Positions 16,489 through 25,371 of a stretch of DNA of 30,814 bases are shown here, in pieces. Made by a program: the position numbers and the translations under genes. This stretch comes from Clostridiales bacterium (GTDB lineage: Bacteria > Bacillota > Clostridia > Lachnospirales > UBA12420). The stretch is taken from assembly GCA_003452395.1 (NCBI GenBank), contig DMOI01000040.1, positions 97,872 to 128,685 on the forward strand. Reading direction: 5' to 3'. The notes beneath the pieces are model-generated. The model was given only the letters and a program-made list of their open reading frames with translations, had not been told where the DNA came from and did no database searches. Every line of letters starts with the position of its first letter. Position 1 is the first letter of the stretch.

Positions 16489-16526
16489 AAATAACCGCAA
16501 CAGTGTGCGGTTATTTTGCTTTTTTT
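16489..16526 (+). terminator. Intrinsic terminator of the mTERF-like gene
   Basis: Perfect 11-bp stem AAATAACCGCA/TGCGGTTATTT (loop 6), then TGC and T7 on the plus strand. The stem starts at the base after the stop codon and contains the stop codon of the convergent tex gene. Confidence 0.9.
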
Positions 16527-18655
16527 ATGCTCAAATTTATTCTATTTCTCGCCTCATCAACACCAATAACCACAACCTCTACTATATCCCCAACAGATAA
16601 TATCTCCATTGGGTGTTTTATGTGTCTGTCTGTTATTTCTGATATATGTACTAGACCATCTTGGTGAACGCCTATATCTATAAATGCACCAAAGTCAACT
16701 AGGTTTCTAACTGTACCATTTAGTCTCATGCCTTCTTTTACATCTTTAGTGTCAAGTACATCACTTCTTAGTATTGGCTTAGGCATATCTTCTCTTGGAT
16801 CACGTCCTGGCTTTTGTAAATCACTTATTATATCTAGTAAGGTTGGTAATCCTATATCTATTTCTTTAGCCAGATTTTCCTTTTCATCCTTACTCAAATC
16901 AACCTTTATTTGTGTATTTTTTAAATCATTTACCTTATATCCTAACTTTTTAACAATCAACTCTGCATTTTTATATGACTCTGGGTGAATACCTGTATTA
17001 TCAAATGCATTTTCACCATTTGATATTCTGAGAAATCCAGCGCATTGTTCATATGTTTTTCCTCCAAGCTTTTTAACCTTGAGAAGTTCTTTTCTTGATT
17101 TAAATTTAGAATTTTCCTCCCTATACTCTACAATATTATTTGCTATCTGTTCAGATATCCCCGACACATATCTAAGTAAAGGTACTGATGCTGTATTTAG
17201 ATCAACACCTACATTATTAACCGTATCCTCGACAACAGCACTTAAGTTTTCTTTTAGCTTCTTTTGGTTCATATCATGTTGGTATTGTCCAACTCCTATA
17301 GATTTAGGATCTATTTTTACAAGCTCTGAAAGTGGGTCTTGTAACCTTCTTGCTATAGACACCGCACTTCTTTGTCCTACATCAAAATTTGGAAACTCCT
17401 TTGTCGCAAGCTCTGATGCTGAATAAACTGATGCACCCGCTTCGTTTACTATTACATAATATATCGTTTTATCTATTTCCTTTAGGAGGTTTACTATAAA
17501 TTGCTCAGACTCTCTTGATGCTGTCCCATTTCCTATAGATATTACATCTACATCATATTTCTTGATAAGCTTTTTTAATACTTCTTTAGATTCTTCAATT
17601 TTATTTTGTGGTGGCGTAGGATAAATCACTGTAGTATCTAAAACCTTTCCTGTATTATCAACTACTGATATTTTGCATCCAGTCCTATATGCTGGATCGA
17701 GTCCAAGTACGTTCTTGCCTACAATTGGTGGCTGCATAAGAATTTGCTTTAGGTTTTTAGCAAAAACTACTATTGCCCCATCCTCAGCTTTTTCTGTAAG
17801 CTCTGATCTTATTTCACGCTCCACACTTGGAAAAACAAGTCTTTTATATGCATCTTCAACTACCTGCTTTAGTAGATTATTTGTATATATATTATCTTTC
17901 TTTATTACATTCATCTGGAGTATTTCATATATTCTGGTGGTATCAACATCTATTTTAACAGAGAGCTGTTTTTCATTTTCCCCTCTATTTATAGCAAGTA
18001 TTCTATGACCAGGTATGCTAGAACATGATTCACTGTACTCAAAGTACATTTCATACACCTTTTCACTATCTTCTTTTGTCGCTTTTGTTACAAGTATTCC
18101 ATTTCTAAATATATAACCTCTAATCCACTTTCTATATTCTGGGTTATCCGCTATTCTCTCCGCCAAAATATCCATAGCACCAGACACTGCATCTTCAACT
18201 GTATTTACACCTTTTTCTTCATTTATAAAATCCTTAGCATATTCCTCTACAGGCTTATCAATTTCCTGCAACCATATAAACTCAGCAAGTGGTTCAAGTC
18301 CTCTTTCTATAGCCTTTGTAGCACGAGTTTGCCTCTTTTGTTTGTAAGGTCTATATAAGTCTTCCACTTCTACAAGAGTTTCAGCGACTTCTATACTAGC
18401 CTTTAGTTCATCGGTTAGCTTTCCTTGTTCATCTATAATCTTAATAACCTGTATCTTTCTATCTTCAAGATTACGTAAGTATTTTAGACGCTCATCAAAT
18501 TTACGCAAAACCTCATCGTTTAACGAACCAGTCATTTCTTTTCTATATCTAGATATAAAAGGTATAGTATTACCCTCATCTATAAGCTTTATTACACTTT
18601 CAACTTGCCATTTATTAATCTCCAACTCTTTTGTAAGTTTCAAAACTATATCCAT
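16511..18655 (-). CDS. tex: Tex family RNA-binding transcription accessory protein
   Basis: Tex/YdcI-type nucleic-acid-binding protein related to eukaryotic Spt6. The 714 residues are full length: N-terminal helical domain (LTKELEINKWQVESVIKLID, PFISRYRKEMTGSL, DLYRPYKQKRQTRA), a YqgF/RNase H-like domain (VLGLDPAYRTGCKISVVDNT, SIGNGTASRESEQFI), helix-hairpin-helix motifs (VSGISEQIANNIVEYREE, LKVKKLGGKTYEQCAGFL) and a C-terminal S1 domain (GMRLNGTVRNLVDFGAFIDI, HQDGLVHISE). The ATG follows CAGGAGG. It converges on the mTERF-like gene and follows the rsuA-type gene across a terminator. A TATAAT at 18676-18681 is a possible -10 box, but no good -35 is visible. Confidence 0.96.
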   Translation of the reverse strand: MDIVLKLTKELEINKWQVESVIKLIDEGNTIPFISRYRKEMTGSLNDEVLRKFDERLKYLRNLEDRKIQVIKIIDEQGKLTDELKASIEVAETLVEVEDLYRPYKQKRQTRATKAIERGLEPLAEFIWLQEIDKPVEEYAKDFINEEKGVNTVEDAVSGAMDILAERIADNPEYRKWIRGYIFRNGILVTKATKEDSEKVYEMYFEYSESCSSIPGHRILAINRGENEKQLSVKIDVDTTRIYEILQMNVIKKDNIYTNNLLKQVVEDAYKRLVFPSVEREIRSELTEKAEDGAIVVFAKNLKQILMQPPIVGKNVLGLDPAYRTGCKISVVDNTGKVLDTTVIYPTPPQNKIEESKEVLKKLIKKYDVDVISIGNGTASRESEQFIVNLLKEIDKTIYYVIVNEAGASVYSASELATKEFPNFDVGQRSAVSIARRLQDPLSELVKIDPKSIGVGQYQHDMNQKKLKENLSAVVEDTVNNVGVDLNTASVPLLRYVSGISEQIANNIVEYREENSKFKSRKELLKVKKLGGKTYEQCAGFLRISNGENAFDNTGIHPESYKNAELIVKKLGYKVNDLKNTQIKVDLSKDEKENLAKEIDIGLPTLLDIISDLQKPGRDPREDMPKPILRSDVLDTKDVKEGMRLNGTVRNLVDFGAFIDIGVHQDGLVHISEITDRHIKHPMEILSVGDIVEVVVIGVDEARNRINLSIKKAK

Positions 18656-18701
18656 GTTACGCCTCCTGTATTACTATTATAATAGTCTCTCTATTGTAAA
18701 T

Positions 18702-18731
18702 AAAAAAAGACTTGTTGTCAAATCTTTTTTT
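18702..18731 (-). terminator. Intrinsic terminator after the pseudouridine synthase gene
   Basis: Minus-strand stem AAAAAAAGA-TTG / CAA-TCTTTTTTT with one mismatch and a 4-base loop, ending in T7. It overlaps the stop codon of the upstream gene (18730-18732). Confidence 0.65.
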
Positions 18732-19446
18732 ATTTTATTATAATTTCTTTCACTTTACCTATATCTTCCATACTCAATTCCCTAAACTCCCCTAGCTTTA
18801 AATTACCATAAAGCTCTAGTTTGCCCATGGCTACCCTTTTTAGATACACCACCTTCATCCCCATTGCTTCAAACATACGTTTTACTTGATGAAATTTCCC
18901 CTCATATATTATAAGTTTTATCTCTGATATTTCAGCCGAGGTTACAATCTCAAGTTTTGAGGGTAGACATTTGTATCCATCATCTAACACTATTCCTTCC
19001 TTAAATCGTCCTATATGTTGGTATTCAATCATACCATTTATTCTCGCATAGTAAGTTTTAGACACATGTTTTTTAGGTGACAGAACATTATGAAGGAACT
19101 CCCCATCATTAGTTATAATTAGGAGTCCCTCCGTATCTTTATCAAGTCTTCCAACAGGAAAAAAATCTTTTTTATTTGGTATATCTAGTAAATCCATCAC
19201 TGTCGCATCAGTTTTATCTTCTGTAGCTGTTATATAGCCATCTGGTTTGTTTAACATGTAATATCTATACTTTTTATATTCTATTGTTTTGCCATCACAC
19301 TCTATCACTTGATTATTTTCATTCACTTTATATCCGTAATCTTTTGTAGTAACACCATCGACTTTTATTCTCATTTGTTTTAGATATTCTTTTACTTGAC
19401 TTCTACTACCTAGCCCCGCATTTGCAAGAAATTGATCCAATCTCAT
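18730..19446 (-). CDS. RsuA/RluB-family 16S or 23S rRNA pseudouridine synthase
   Basis: Isomerises uridine in ribosomal RNA. 238 residues. The N-terminal S4 domain is visible (MRLDQFLANAGLGSRSQVKEYLKQ split over about 1-25, KVDGVTTKDYGYKV), followed by the catalytic domain with the family motif FPVGRLDKDTEGLLIITNDG, in which the aspartate of RLD is the nucleophile, and KFHQVKRMFEAMGMKVVYLKR cut at the usual place. RsuA, RluB, RluE and RluF share this fold; the length and S4 domain favour RsuA, but the target base cannot be assigned safely. The ATG has AAGGAG upstream. The terminator overlaps its stop codon. Confidence 0.92.
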   Translation of the reverse strand: MRLDQFLANAGLGSRSQVKEYLKQMRIKVDGVTTKDYGYKVNENNQVIECDGKTIEYKKYRYYMLNKPDGYITATEDKTDATVMDLLDIPNKKDFFPVGRLDKDTEGLLIITNDGEFLHNVLSPKKHVSKTYYARINGMIEYQHIGRFKEGIVLDDGYKCLPSKLEIVTSAEISEIKLIIYEGKFHQVKRMFEAMGMKVVYLKRVAMGKLELYGNLKLGEFRELSMEDIGKVKEIIIK

Positions 19447-19485
19447 AGTTATTCTCCTTACCCTCTTTATAATTACATTTGAATA

Positions 19486-20508
19486 TTATTTTTTCTCATT
19501 AGTCAATATAATCTGTATCTCACTTTCACTATTTGTTATAATTAAATCAATACCTGAAAGTTTCATTAAATCCCTTGCTAAATCAATATATCTAGGAAGA
19601 AACTTTATCTCTATCGGTATATTTTCATTGTTTTTAAGTATATAACCTAATGGTATTTTAAACCTTATTTCAAAGTCTTTTTCTAATATGTTTAAGGTTA
19701 CACTAATTGCATTATTTCTTGTTAAAATATATAAATAATCAATAAGCTCATTTATTAAGCTTTTTATCAAACTTACATTTCCTGTATAGGTTGTGTTTGA
19801 TAATTCCCCCAAAGTTTCCAAATCTATTTTATAGCTTTTCAAAAAGACTATTAAATCCTCGTTTATATAACTTGAAATTACAGTAGGTAAATTTTCTATA
19901 TATACTTCGTATAATTTTTCTAATGCCATTGCCAAACTTAAAATATTTTGGTCTTGTTTAATTGAGAGTAAAAAATTTAAATTTTTAAAAAATCTAGATA
20001 TAATTATTTTTATATTTTGAATATCATTTTTAGTAACATTTTCCCCTGATTGTTTTATATTCATTAGCTTTTGGTACATAGCATTTTTAGTTTCTAATTT
20101 TTCAAATTCTTTATTTTTCGTTTCAAGAAGCCTCACATAATTAGACGCATCATTTAATGTGTCGTATAATTCCTCATTCTTCCAAGGTTTGAGTAAGAAC
20201 TTATATAAATCAACATTGTTGACTGTTGCAATAACTTGAGTTAGTTGTGCATATCCCGAAAGTATTATTTTGATTGTATCTGGATAGCTGTCTTTTATTT
20301 TCTTCATTAATTCAAGACCAGACATATTAGGCATTTTCATATCAGAAACTATAATATCTATCTTTTTTTCGGCCATTATCTTTAGAGCCTCTACTCCTGA
20401 AATTGCAAAATAACATATATATGGTTCGGTAATCATTGCTCTTCTAATAGAACTCAATATATTTTCTTCATCATCAACAAATAACACTTTTATGTTGTTT
20501 TCCTCCAT
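19486..20508 (-). CDS. Response regulator with an unusual C-terminal domain
   Basis: 340 residues. The receiver domain (about 5-125) has the acidic pair (FVDDEEN), phosphoacceptor D56 in IIVSDMKMPNMSG, LSGYA and K107 in KFLLKPW; it resembles receivers of RpfG-like proteins. No DNA-binding, HD-GYP or GGDEF domain follows. A coiled linker (about 125-160) leads to a helical region and then to a part (about 240-337) with the strand-helix order of a histidine-kinase ATPase domain but no visible D-box or G-box: SLIKSLINELIDYLYILTRN resembles an N-box helix and LARDLMKLSGIDLIITNSES the last helix and strand. Output function unknown. It lies 96 bases after the kinase gene and is its likely partner. 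Confidence 0.88.
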   Translation of the reverse strand: MEENNIKVLFVDDEENILSSIRRAMITEPYICYFAISGVEALKIMAEKKIDIIVSDMKMPNMSGLELMKKIKDSYPDTIKIILSGYAQLTQVIATVNNVDLYKFLLKPWKNEELYDTLNDASNYVRLLETKNKEFEKLETKNAMYQKLMNIKQSGENVTKNDIQNIKIIISRFFKNLNFLLSIKQDQNILSLAMALEKLYEVYIENLPTVISSYINEDLIVFLKSYKIDLETLGELSNTTYTGNVSLIKSLINELIDYLYILTRNNAISVTLNILEKDFEIRFKIPLGYILKNNENIPIEIKFLPRYIDLARDLMKLSGIDLIITNSESEIQIILTNEKK

Positions 20509-20604
20509 TATGCATCGTCCTTTCCGTTTAATTTAATACCAAAAAGCAAATACTATTTCTTGTGTTACAAAACACCAGACTAATTTTTCCTTAGCTAATT
20601 TCTA

Positions 20605-21879
20605 CTAATTATCAGATTTAGTTAGTATAGGAATTTTAATAATAAAATTAGTTCCTTTACCTAACTCTGTATTTAATATAATCTCGCCTTTATGTTTATT
20701 TACTATTAAATCATATGATATACTAAGTCCAAGTCCTGTTCCTTCACCAACGTCTTTTGTAGTAAAAAAGGGATCAAATATATTACTTTTTATACTGTCT
20801 CCGATACCAGGTCCGTCATCTTTTATAGAACAAACTATATTGTCTTGATCCTTGTATATCTTAATGTATAAATTTCCTTTTTCAGATTTACCTTGAGTTT
20901 TTATGGCTTGTATTGCGTTTATTATTATATTTAAAAAGACTTGTACAATTTGATTTCTAATACATCCTACTTCTGGTAAGTTTTCTTCATATTCTTTATA
21001 TATATCGACATAGTATTTAGATTCATTTTTAGCTATTATTAAAGTTTCATCCATTATTTTAGTTATATCCTCTGGTTTTATTAAATTTATTTTATCTTGA
21101 CGTGCAAAATTTTTAAGAGATTGTACTATCTCAGTAACTCTATCTAATCCATCAAAAGATTCTTTGAACAATTCATCTAGATCACTTATTATAAAATCAT
21201 ATTTCATTCGTTCTTTTTGAACATCCATATTTTGAAGTTTTGTGATTATCTCCTTCTCTTCTTCACTTAATACCCTTTGTATCTTTTCTATTGTAGACTC
21301 TACAAAAAAATCATTTATTAATATTTCATATTCTTTTGAGAGATTTCTAATAATATCTACATATTTCTTTAAAGTTTGAACATTACTTTGAACGTAGCCA
21401 ACAGGATTATTTATTTCATGTGCGATTCCGGCTGCAAGTTCTCCTATAGCAACCAGTTTTTCTTTCTGTATTATGAAAAATTGTGTGTCTTTTATTTTGT
21501 TTTGATATTTACACTCTCTTATAGCAACTTTTATTCTAGAGATAAATTCTATCTCATCTATTGGTTTGTTTATGTAATCTGTTGCACCATTTTCTAAGCA
21601 TTCCCTCAAAATCTCTTTATCATTTATAGATGTAAACATAAGAATTCGAATATTATCATTATCTTGATTACTTCTTATTTTCTTCAAAACTTCTATTCCT
21701 GTCATTCCAGGCATTACAATGTCAAGTATAATTATATTTATTTCGTTCTTACTAATAGCCTCTAACGCCGCCATACCATTTCCAACTAATATTAATTCAA
21801 CATCAAGATTACTTTTTTTAATAATACTTTCAGCAAAAGCTAAATTTAGTCTAGTATCATCTACAACTAATATTTTCAA
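20605..21879 (-). CDS. Receiver-histidine kinase hybrid
   Basis: Soluble signalling kinase of 424 residues with the receiver first. The receiver (1-120) has DD at 7-8, phosphoacceptor D53 in IIILDIVMPGMTG and K105 in INKPID. The HisKA domain has GELAAGIAHEINNPVGYVQS with H154. The ATPase domain has the N-box (LNIIINAIQAIK), D-box (DDGPGIG), FFTTKDVGEGTGLGL and a complete C-terminal end. There is no membrane or obvious sensor domain, so input probably comes through the receiver. Start chosen at TTG 21879, which gives MKILVVDD and has AAGGGG eight bases upstream; an ATG nine codons earlier has no such site. The response regulator that follows is the likely phosphate acceptor. Confidence 0.93.
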   Translation of the reverse strand: MKILVVDDTRLNLAFAESIIKKSNLDVELILVGNGMAALEAISKNEINIIILDIVMPGMTGIEVLKKIRSNQDNDNIRILMFTSINDKEILRECLENGATDYINKPIDEIEFISRIKVAIRECKYQNKIKDTQFFIIQKEKLVAIGELAAGIAHEINNPVGYVQSNVQTLKKYVDIIRNLSKEYEILINDFFVESTIEKIQRVLSEEEKEIITKLQNMDVQKERMKYDFIISDLDELFKESFDGLDRVTEIVQSLKNFARQDKINLIKPEDITKIMDETLIIAKNESKYYVDIYKEYEENLPEVGCIRNQIVQVFLNIIINAIQAIKTQGKSEKGNLYIKIYKDQDNIVCSIKDDGPGIGDSIKSNIFDPFFTTKDVGEGTGLGLSISYDLIVNKHKGEIILNTELGKGTNFIIKIPILTKSDN

Positions 21880-21993
21880 ATATATCATCCCCTTTATTAA
21901 GTTCATAGTTTTATCTAATTATTCTAATTTTATCTATACTATCATTTTTTCATTCTTTTACTATTTTGTCAAGTAAAATTTCAAATTTTCTTT

Positions 21994-22046
21994 ATAAAAG
22001 TCCAAAAAGTAAGCAAAATTTCTTCGCATACTTTTTGGACTTTTAT
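21994..22046 (-). terminator. Long stem-loop after the SLH protein gene
   Basis: Inverted repeat with 21-base arms (ATAAAAGTCCAAAAAGTA... / ...TACTTTTTGGACTTTTAT), one internal mismatch and an 11-base loop, starting 10 bases beyond the stop codon. The 3' arm carries the T-rich tail on the minus strand. Confidence 0.8.
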
Positions 22047-22055
22047 AATAAATAT

Positions 22056-25000
22056 TTATCTTTCCTTTTCTTCTCCATTTACATCTATATTATAACCGTG
22101 GTTTATTGCTGCTTCTTGTATATCACCACTTGCCCAGTAATATGATGAAACATCCCCAAAATAAGTAGTTCCGGTTCTAAGCGGTCCTCTATAGTTCACC
22201 CTATTTAATATTGTAACTACTTCTGCTCTTGTTATTGCTTGAGTAATATTTTTAGTTACTAAATCACTATCAAGTACCAATTTTAACCTATATAATTGTT
22301 CTATTTCATTTGCCGCCCAATATGTTCTTATTTCTGGAAAATGAATAGTTAATGTTTCTTTATTTGCTACTTCCATTCTTCTAGCTATTATCGCTAAAAA
22401 TTCAGCTTTTGTTATGGGTGCTTCTGGCCTAAATGTTCCATCACTGTATCCAGACAGTAATCCTAAGTTTGTTGCTGTCATTATTTCATTATATCCCCAA
22501 CAAGTCTGAGGAGTAACATCTTTATATCTTGATTGCGCTGTATTATAATTGGCATTATATGAGTTATTATTGCCAAATGAATAATTGTTTGAACCAACTG
22601 AACTTAAGTTAAATAATCTCACTATTGCTGCTGCTAGTTCTTGTCTTGTTATCTTATTTTCCGGTCTAAATGTTCCATCAGGGTATCCAAGCATATATAA
22701 ACTATGTTGTCCCGATGCATTTTTCTCATAAATAAGATTTTTAACTTCTGAATCATCTTCTTCATCATCATCTTCATATATTTTTGCTATAAGCTCTATC
22801 TCATCTGTTCCACTGACATCCTTGTATTCTAATTCTACTTCGTATCTTCCTGTATCGTCTGAATCCACTGTTCCTACATCCCAAGTTATTTTGGTAGTTG
22901 ATTTAGTTCCTCCATCGGCATCTATTACAGTCATTTTCTTAGGAAATGTCAAAGTAATTTTAACATCTTCTATGTCTTCATCTGTTCCGTTATAGTAATC
23001 AACATAATAAGTAACTTTTGTTCCTTCTAAGTATTTTATTCTATTTTGTTTATTTTTTAATTCTACTCTTAATCCTGACACATTTGAGTTCATGTCATCA
23101 TCTATATCATCATCGTCATCTTCATCATCTTCAACAACTTTGACATCTATAGTATCTTTTTTTGTTATCCCATCTTCTTCGTATGTTGCAGTTATCTCTA
23201 CAGTTCCTTCATCTTCACCGCTTTTTACTTTATAACTTGTTGTAACATATGCTACATCTTCATCTTCTGATTCAAATTCAACATCTTCTGTTACATATTC
23301 GGTAGTATCATCACTATAAGTTGCCCTTACTTTCAAAGTATCCCCATATTCTTCAAAACCTTCTATGGTTTGTTTTTCACCTGGTATTATCTCTATTTTT
23401 TCTAACTCTACTATTCCTTCTGGTGTTTCTTCTTCATCTATATCATCTAAGTCATCTATAACTTTTACATATATAGATTCATACCTTGTAATACCACCCT
23501 CTGTATAAGTAATCTCTATATAAGTATTACCTTCTTTAACTCCACTTTTTAATTTATAGTTAATCTCATTTACTGTAGCAATACTTGGATTCAAACTATT
23601 ATATTTAGAAGTATTTGTAACATCCTTTTTGCTTCCATTGTCATATATAGCTGTTACTGATACTGGTAGAGAAGTTGTATTAAGACCATTAATTGTCTTT
23701 TGAGTTGGTGTAACTTCTATACCCTTTAGTATTCCTGTATTATTACCTGGTGCTGATACATTTACCGTACATGTATCAGTATAACCATTATACTTTGCTG
23801 TTATTGTTACATTATTTCCTGCACTATAACTATATAAATATCTTCCTATCGCTTTAGCTACACTTGAATCTGTTGTTGTATAGTCAATACTATTTGTTAT
23901 ATCTCCGGCTGATGTACCATCTGAATAGTATCCATATACCGTTATTGTATCTGATGAATTAGTATTCATTGAATATGATGGTTTCTCTATATCAATTCTT
24001 GTGATTGTTTTTACTGGTGCTGATACATTTACCGTACATGTATCAGTATAACCATTATATTTTGCTGTTATTGTTACATTATTTCCTGCACTATAACTAT
24101 ATAAATATCTTCCTATCGCTTTAGCTATACTCGAATTTGTTGTTAAATATGTAACACTATTCGTTATATCGCCTGCTGATGTACCATCTGAATAATATCC
24201 ATATACCGTTATTGTATCTGATGAATTAGTATTCATTGAATATGATGGTTTCTCTATATTAATTCTTGTTATTGTTTTTACTGGTTGCTCTGTAACATTG
24301 ACAGAAATAGAATCAGTTTTTGTTATACCATTCTCAGGATAACTCGCACTCATACCTATATTCCCTGTATTTGCTCCACTATGTAAATATCCATCATTAG
24401 GTGAATAATAAACAATATTTGTAGCAGGTGATGCAAGTGTAGAACTACTAGTAACATCTAAATTAGTACCATCTGTATAATATGCTATAACTTTAACTTT
24501 CTCATTTGTATAGATGCTATTTGTTTTAAAAGAAGCATATTTCGGAGTAACTGCTATACGATCAAGTGTTTTTGCTGGTTGCTCTGTACAATCAATTTGA
24601 ACCTTCGTAAAATACCAGTTACCACCTGTTTTACTTGAGTAAACTGAATGTTGCCCATTTTGTGACCACAAACCTTCGCTCCATCCCCATTGATTAAAAA
24701 CTGTCCAGTATTTAGATGACGTATAGTTCCACGCCGTACCTGTAAGATCAGCTTTTACGCATAAGTATGCATAGTAAGTACCCGTACTAGTAAAAGTATG
24801 CGACACTATCTTAGGCGATCCGCGTAGGGATTTAATATTAGATTCCCCATTTGCCTTATCAAGTTGAAAATCCCATGCTATAATACTTTCACCTGGATTT
24901 ACTGCACTACTTCTGTCTGAAAATGATAAGGTATCACCTTTTTTTATTTTCATTACTGGTATACCTACACCTATCGTATTTGCACTCTTATCAGAGTAAA

Positions 25001-25202
25001 ATGTGTCCCCAGTTGTATTATTAGTAATCAAAAATCCAGCTGTTGGCTTCACCATTCCATATTCGCTCCAACCAATACCTCTGTAATCTCCTGTATATCC
25101 AAAAGCCTGAATTGAAACAAAAAGTATAGAAGCTAAAATTATCAGTGCCACCGCACTTATTAATTTTGTATTTAATAACTTTACAAAAATATTTTTTTTC
25201 AT
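22056..25202 (-). CDS. Exported S-layer-type protein with PKD-like, Ig-like and SLH domains
   Basis: 1048-residue cell-surface protein. A signal peptide (hydrophobic core about 13-34) is followed by a PKD-like domain (about 85-150: GDTLSFSDRSSAVNPGESI, HTFTSTGTYYAYL), then bacterial Ig-like (Big_2-type) modules at about 210-305, 310-398, 399-487, 490-580 and 597-690; modules two and three are nearly identical. Acidic linkers (DDLDDIDEEE; EDDEDDDDDIDDD) flank the last. A DUF11-like domain (about 708-812) precedes SLH repeats at about 835-865, 890-945 and 955-1003 (GYPDGTFRPENKITRQELAA, GYSDGTFRPEAPITKAEFLA), plus a short end. SLH repeats bind pyruvylated secondary wall polymer. A ligand is not evident. 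It has its own promoter and terminator. Confidence 0.93.
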   Translation of the reverse strand: MKKNIFVKLLNTKLISAVALIILASILFVSIQAFGYTGDYRGIGWSEYGMVKPTAGFLITNNTTGDTFYSDKSANTIGVGIPVMKIKKGDTLSFSDRSSAVNPGESIIAWDFQLDKANGESNIKSLRGSPKIVSHTFTSTGTYYAYLCVKADLTGTAWNYTSSKYWTVFNQWGWSEGLWSQNGQHSVYSSKTGGNWYFTKVQIDCTEQPAKTLDRIAVTPKYASFKTNSIYTNEKVKVIAYYTDGTNLDVTSSSTLASPATNIVYYSPNDGYLHSGANTGNIGMSASYPENGITKTDSISVNVTEQPVKTITRINIEKPSYSMNTNSSDTITVYGYYSDGTSAGDITNSVTYLTTNSSIAKAIGRYLYSYSAGNNVTITAKYNGYTDTCTVNVSAPVKTITRIDIEKPSYSMNTNSSDTITVYGYYSDGTSAGDITNSIDYTTTDSSVAKAIGRYLYSYSAGNNVTITAKYNGYTDTCTVNVSAPGNNTGILKGIEVTPTQKTINGLNTTSLPVSVTAIYDNGSKKDVTNTSKYNSLNPSIATVNEINYKLKSGVKEGNTYIEITYTEGGITRYESIYVKVIDDLDDIDEEETPEGIVELEKIEIIPGEKQTIEGFEEYGDTLKVRATYSDDTTEYVTEDVEFESEDEDVAYVTTSYKVKSGEDEGTVEITATYEEDGITKKDTIDVKVVEDDEDDDDDIDDDMNSNVSGLRVELKNKQNRIKYLEGTKVTYYVDYYNGTDEDIEDVKITLTFPKKMTVIDADGGTKSTTKITWDVGTVDSDDTGRYEVELEYKDVSGTDEIELIAKIYEDDDEEDDSEVKNLIYEKNASGQHSLYMLGYPDGTFRPENKITRQELAAAIVRLFNLSSVGSNNYSFGNNNSYNANYNTAQSRYKDVTPQTCWGYNEIMTATNLGLLSGYSDGTFRPEAPITKAEFLAIIARRMEVANKETLTIHFPEIRTYWAANEIEQLYRLKLVLDSDLVTKNITQAITRAEVVTILNRVNYRGPLRTGTTYFGDVSSYYWASGDIQEAAINHGYNIDVNGEEKER
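23749..24282 (-). repeat. 267-base tandem duplication encoding two Ig-like modules
   Basis: Two head-to-tail copies, 23749-24015 and 24016-24282, both opening GGTGCTGATACA or its near match and staying almost identical at DNA level. The 267-base period equals 89 residues and keeps the frame. Differences cluster in the ends of the module (DYTTTDSSV against TYLTTNSSI). Confidence 0.85.
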
Positions 25203-25250
25203 ATTTACCCCCTGTTATTATGTATTTATTTTTAAATAATAATTGTTCCT

Positions 25251-25279
25251 ATTTTACCATATTTTTACACTCATGTCAA
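25251..25279 (-). promoter_or_regulatory. Promoter of the SLH protein gene
   Basis: Minus strand: TTGACA (25274-25279), 17-base spacer, TAAAAT (25251-25256), with TATGG just before the -10 box. The leader is about 45 bases with GGGGG near the ATG. Confidence 0.82.
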
Positions 25280-25321
25280 CTCATTTTTTGCTTATTTTTA
25301 CGGTTTTTGTCGTTTTTTATG

Positions 25322-25356
25322 TTTAAAATAAGCTCCTATAAAGAGCTTATTTTAAA
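25322..25356 (-). terminator. Terminator after ackA
   Basis: Perfect 14-bp stem TTTAAAATAAGCTC/GAGCTTATTTTAAA with a 7-base loop, 15 bases after the ackA stop. The AT-rich ends may let it work in both directions, but only ackA needs it. Confidence 0.8.
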
Positions 25357-25371
25357 TCTTATGTTTTTATG

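Noticed and set aside
20509..20604. Gap between the kinase and response regulator genes searched for a small gene or terminator
   Set aside because: No open frame with a ribosome site and no convincing stem-loop.
21907..21993. TTGACA upstream of the hybrid kinase as part of a promoter
   Set aside because: No acceptable -10 box stands 16-18 bases from it.
23749..24282. Repeated DNA considered as a CRISPR-like array
   Set aside because: Only two long copies without spacers, in frame within a protein gene, encoding an Ig-like module.
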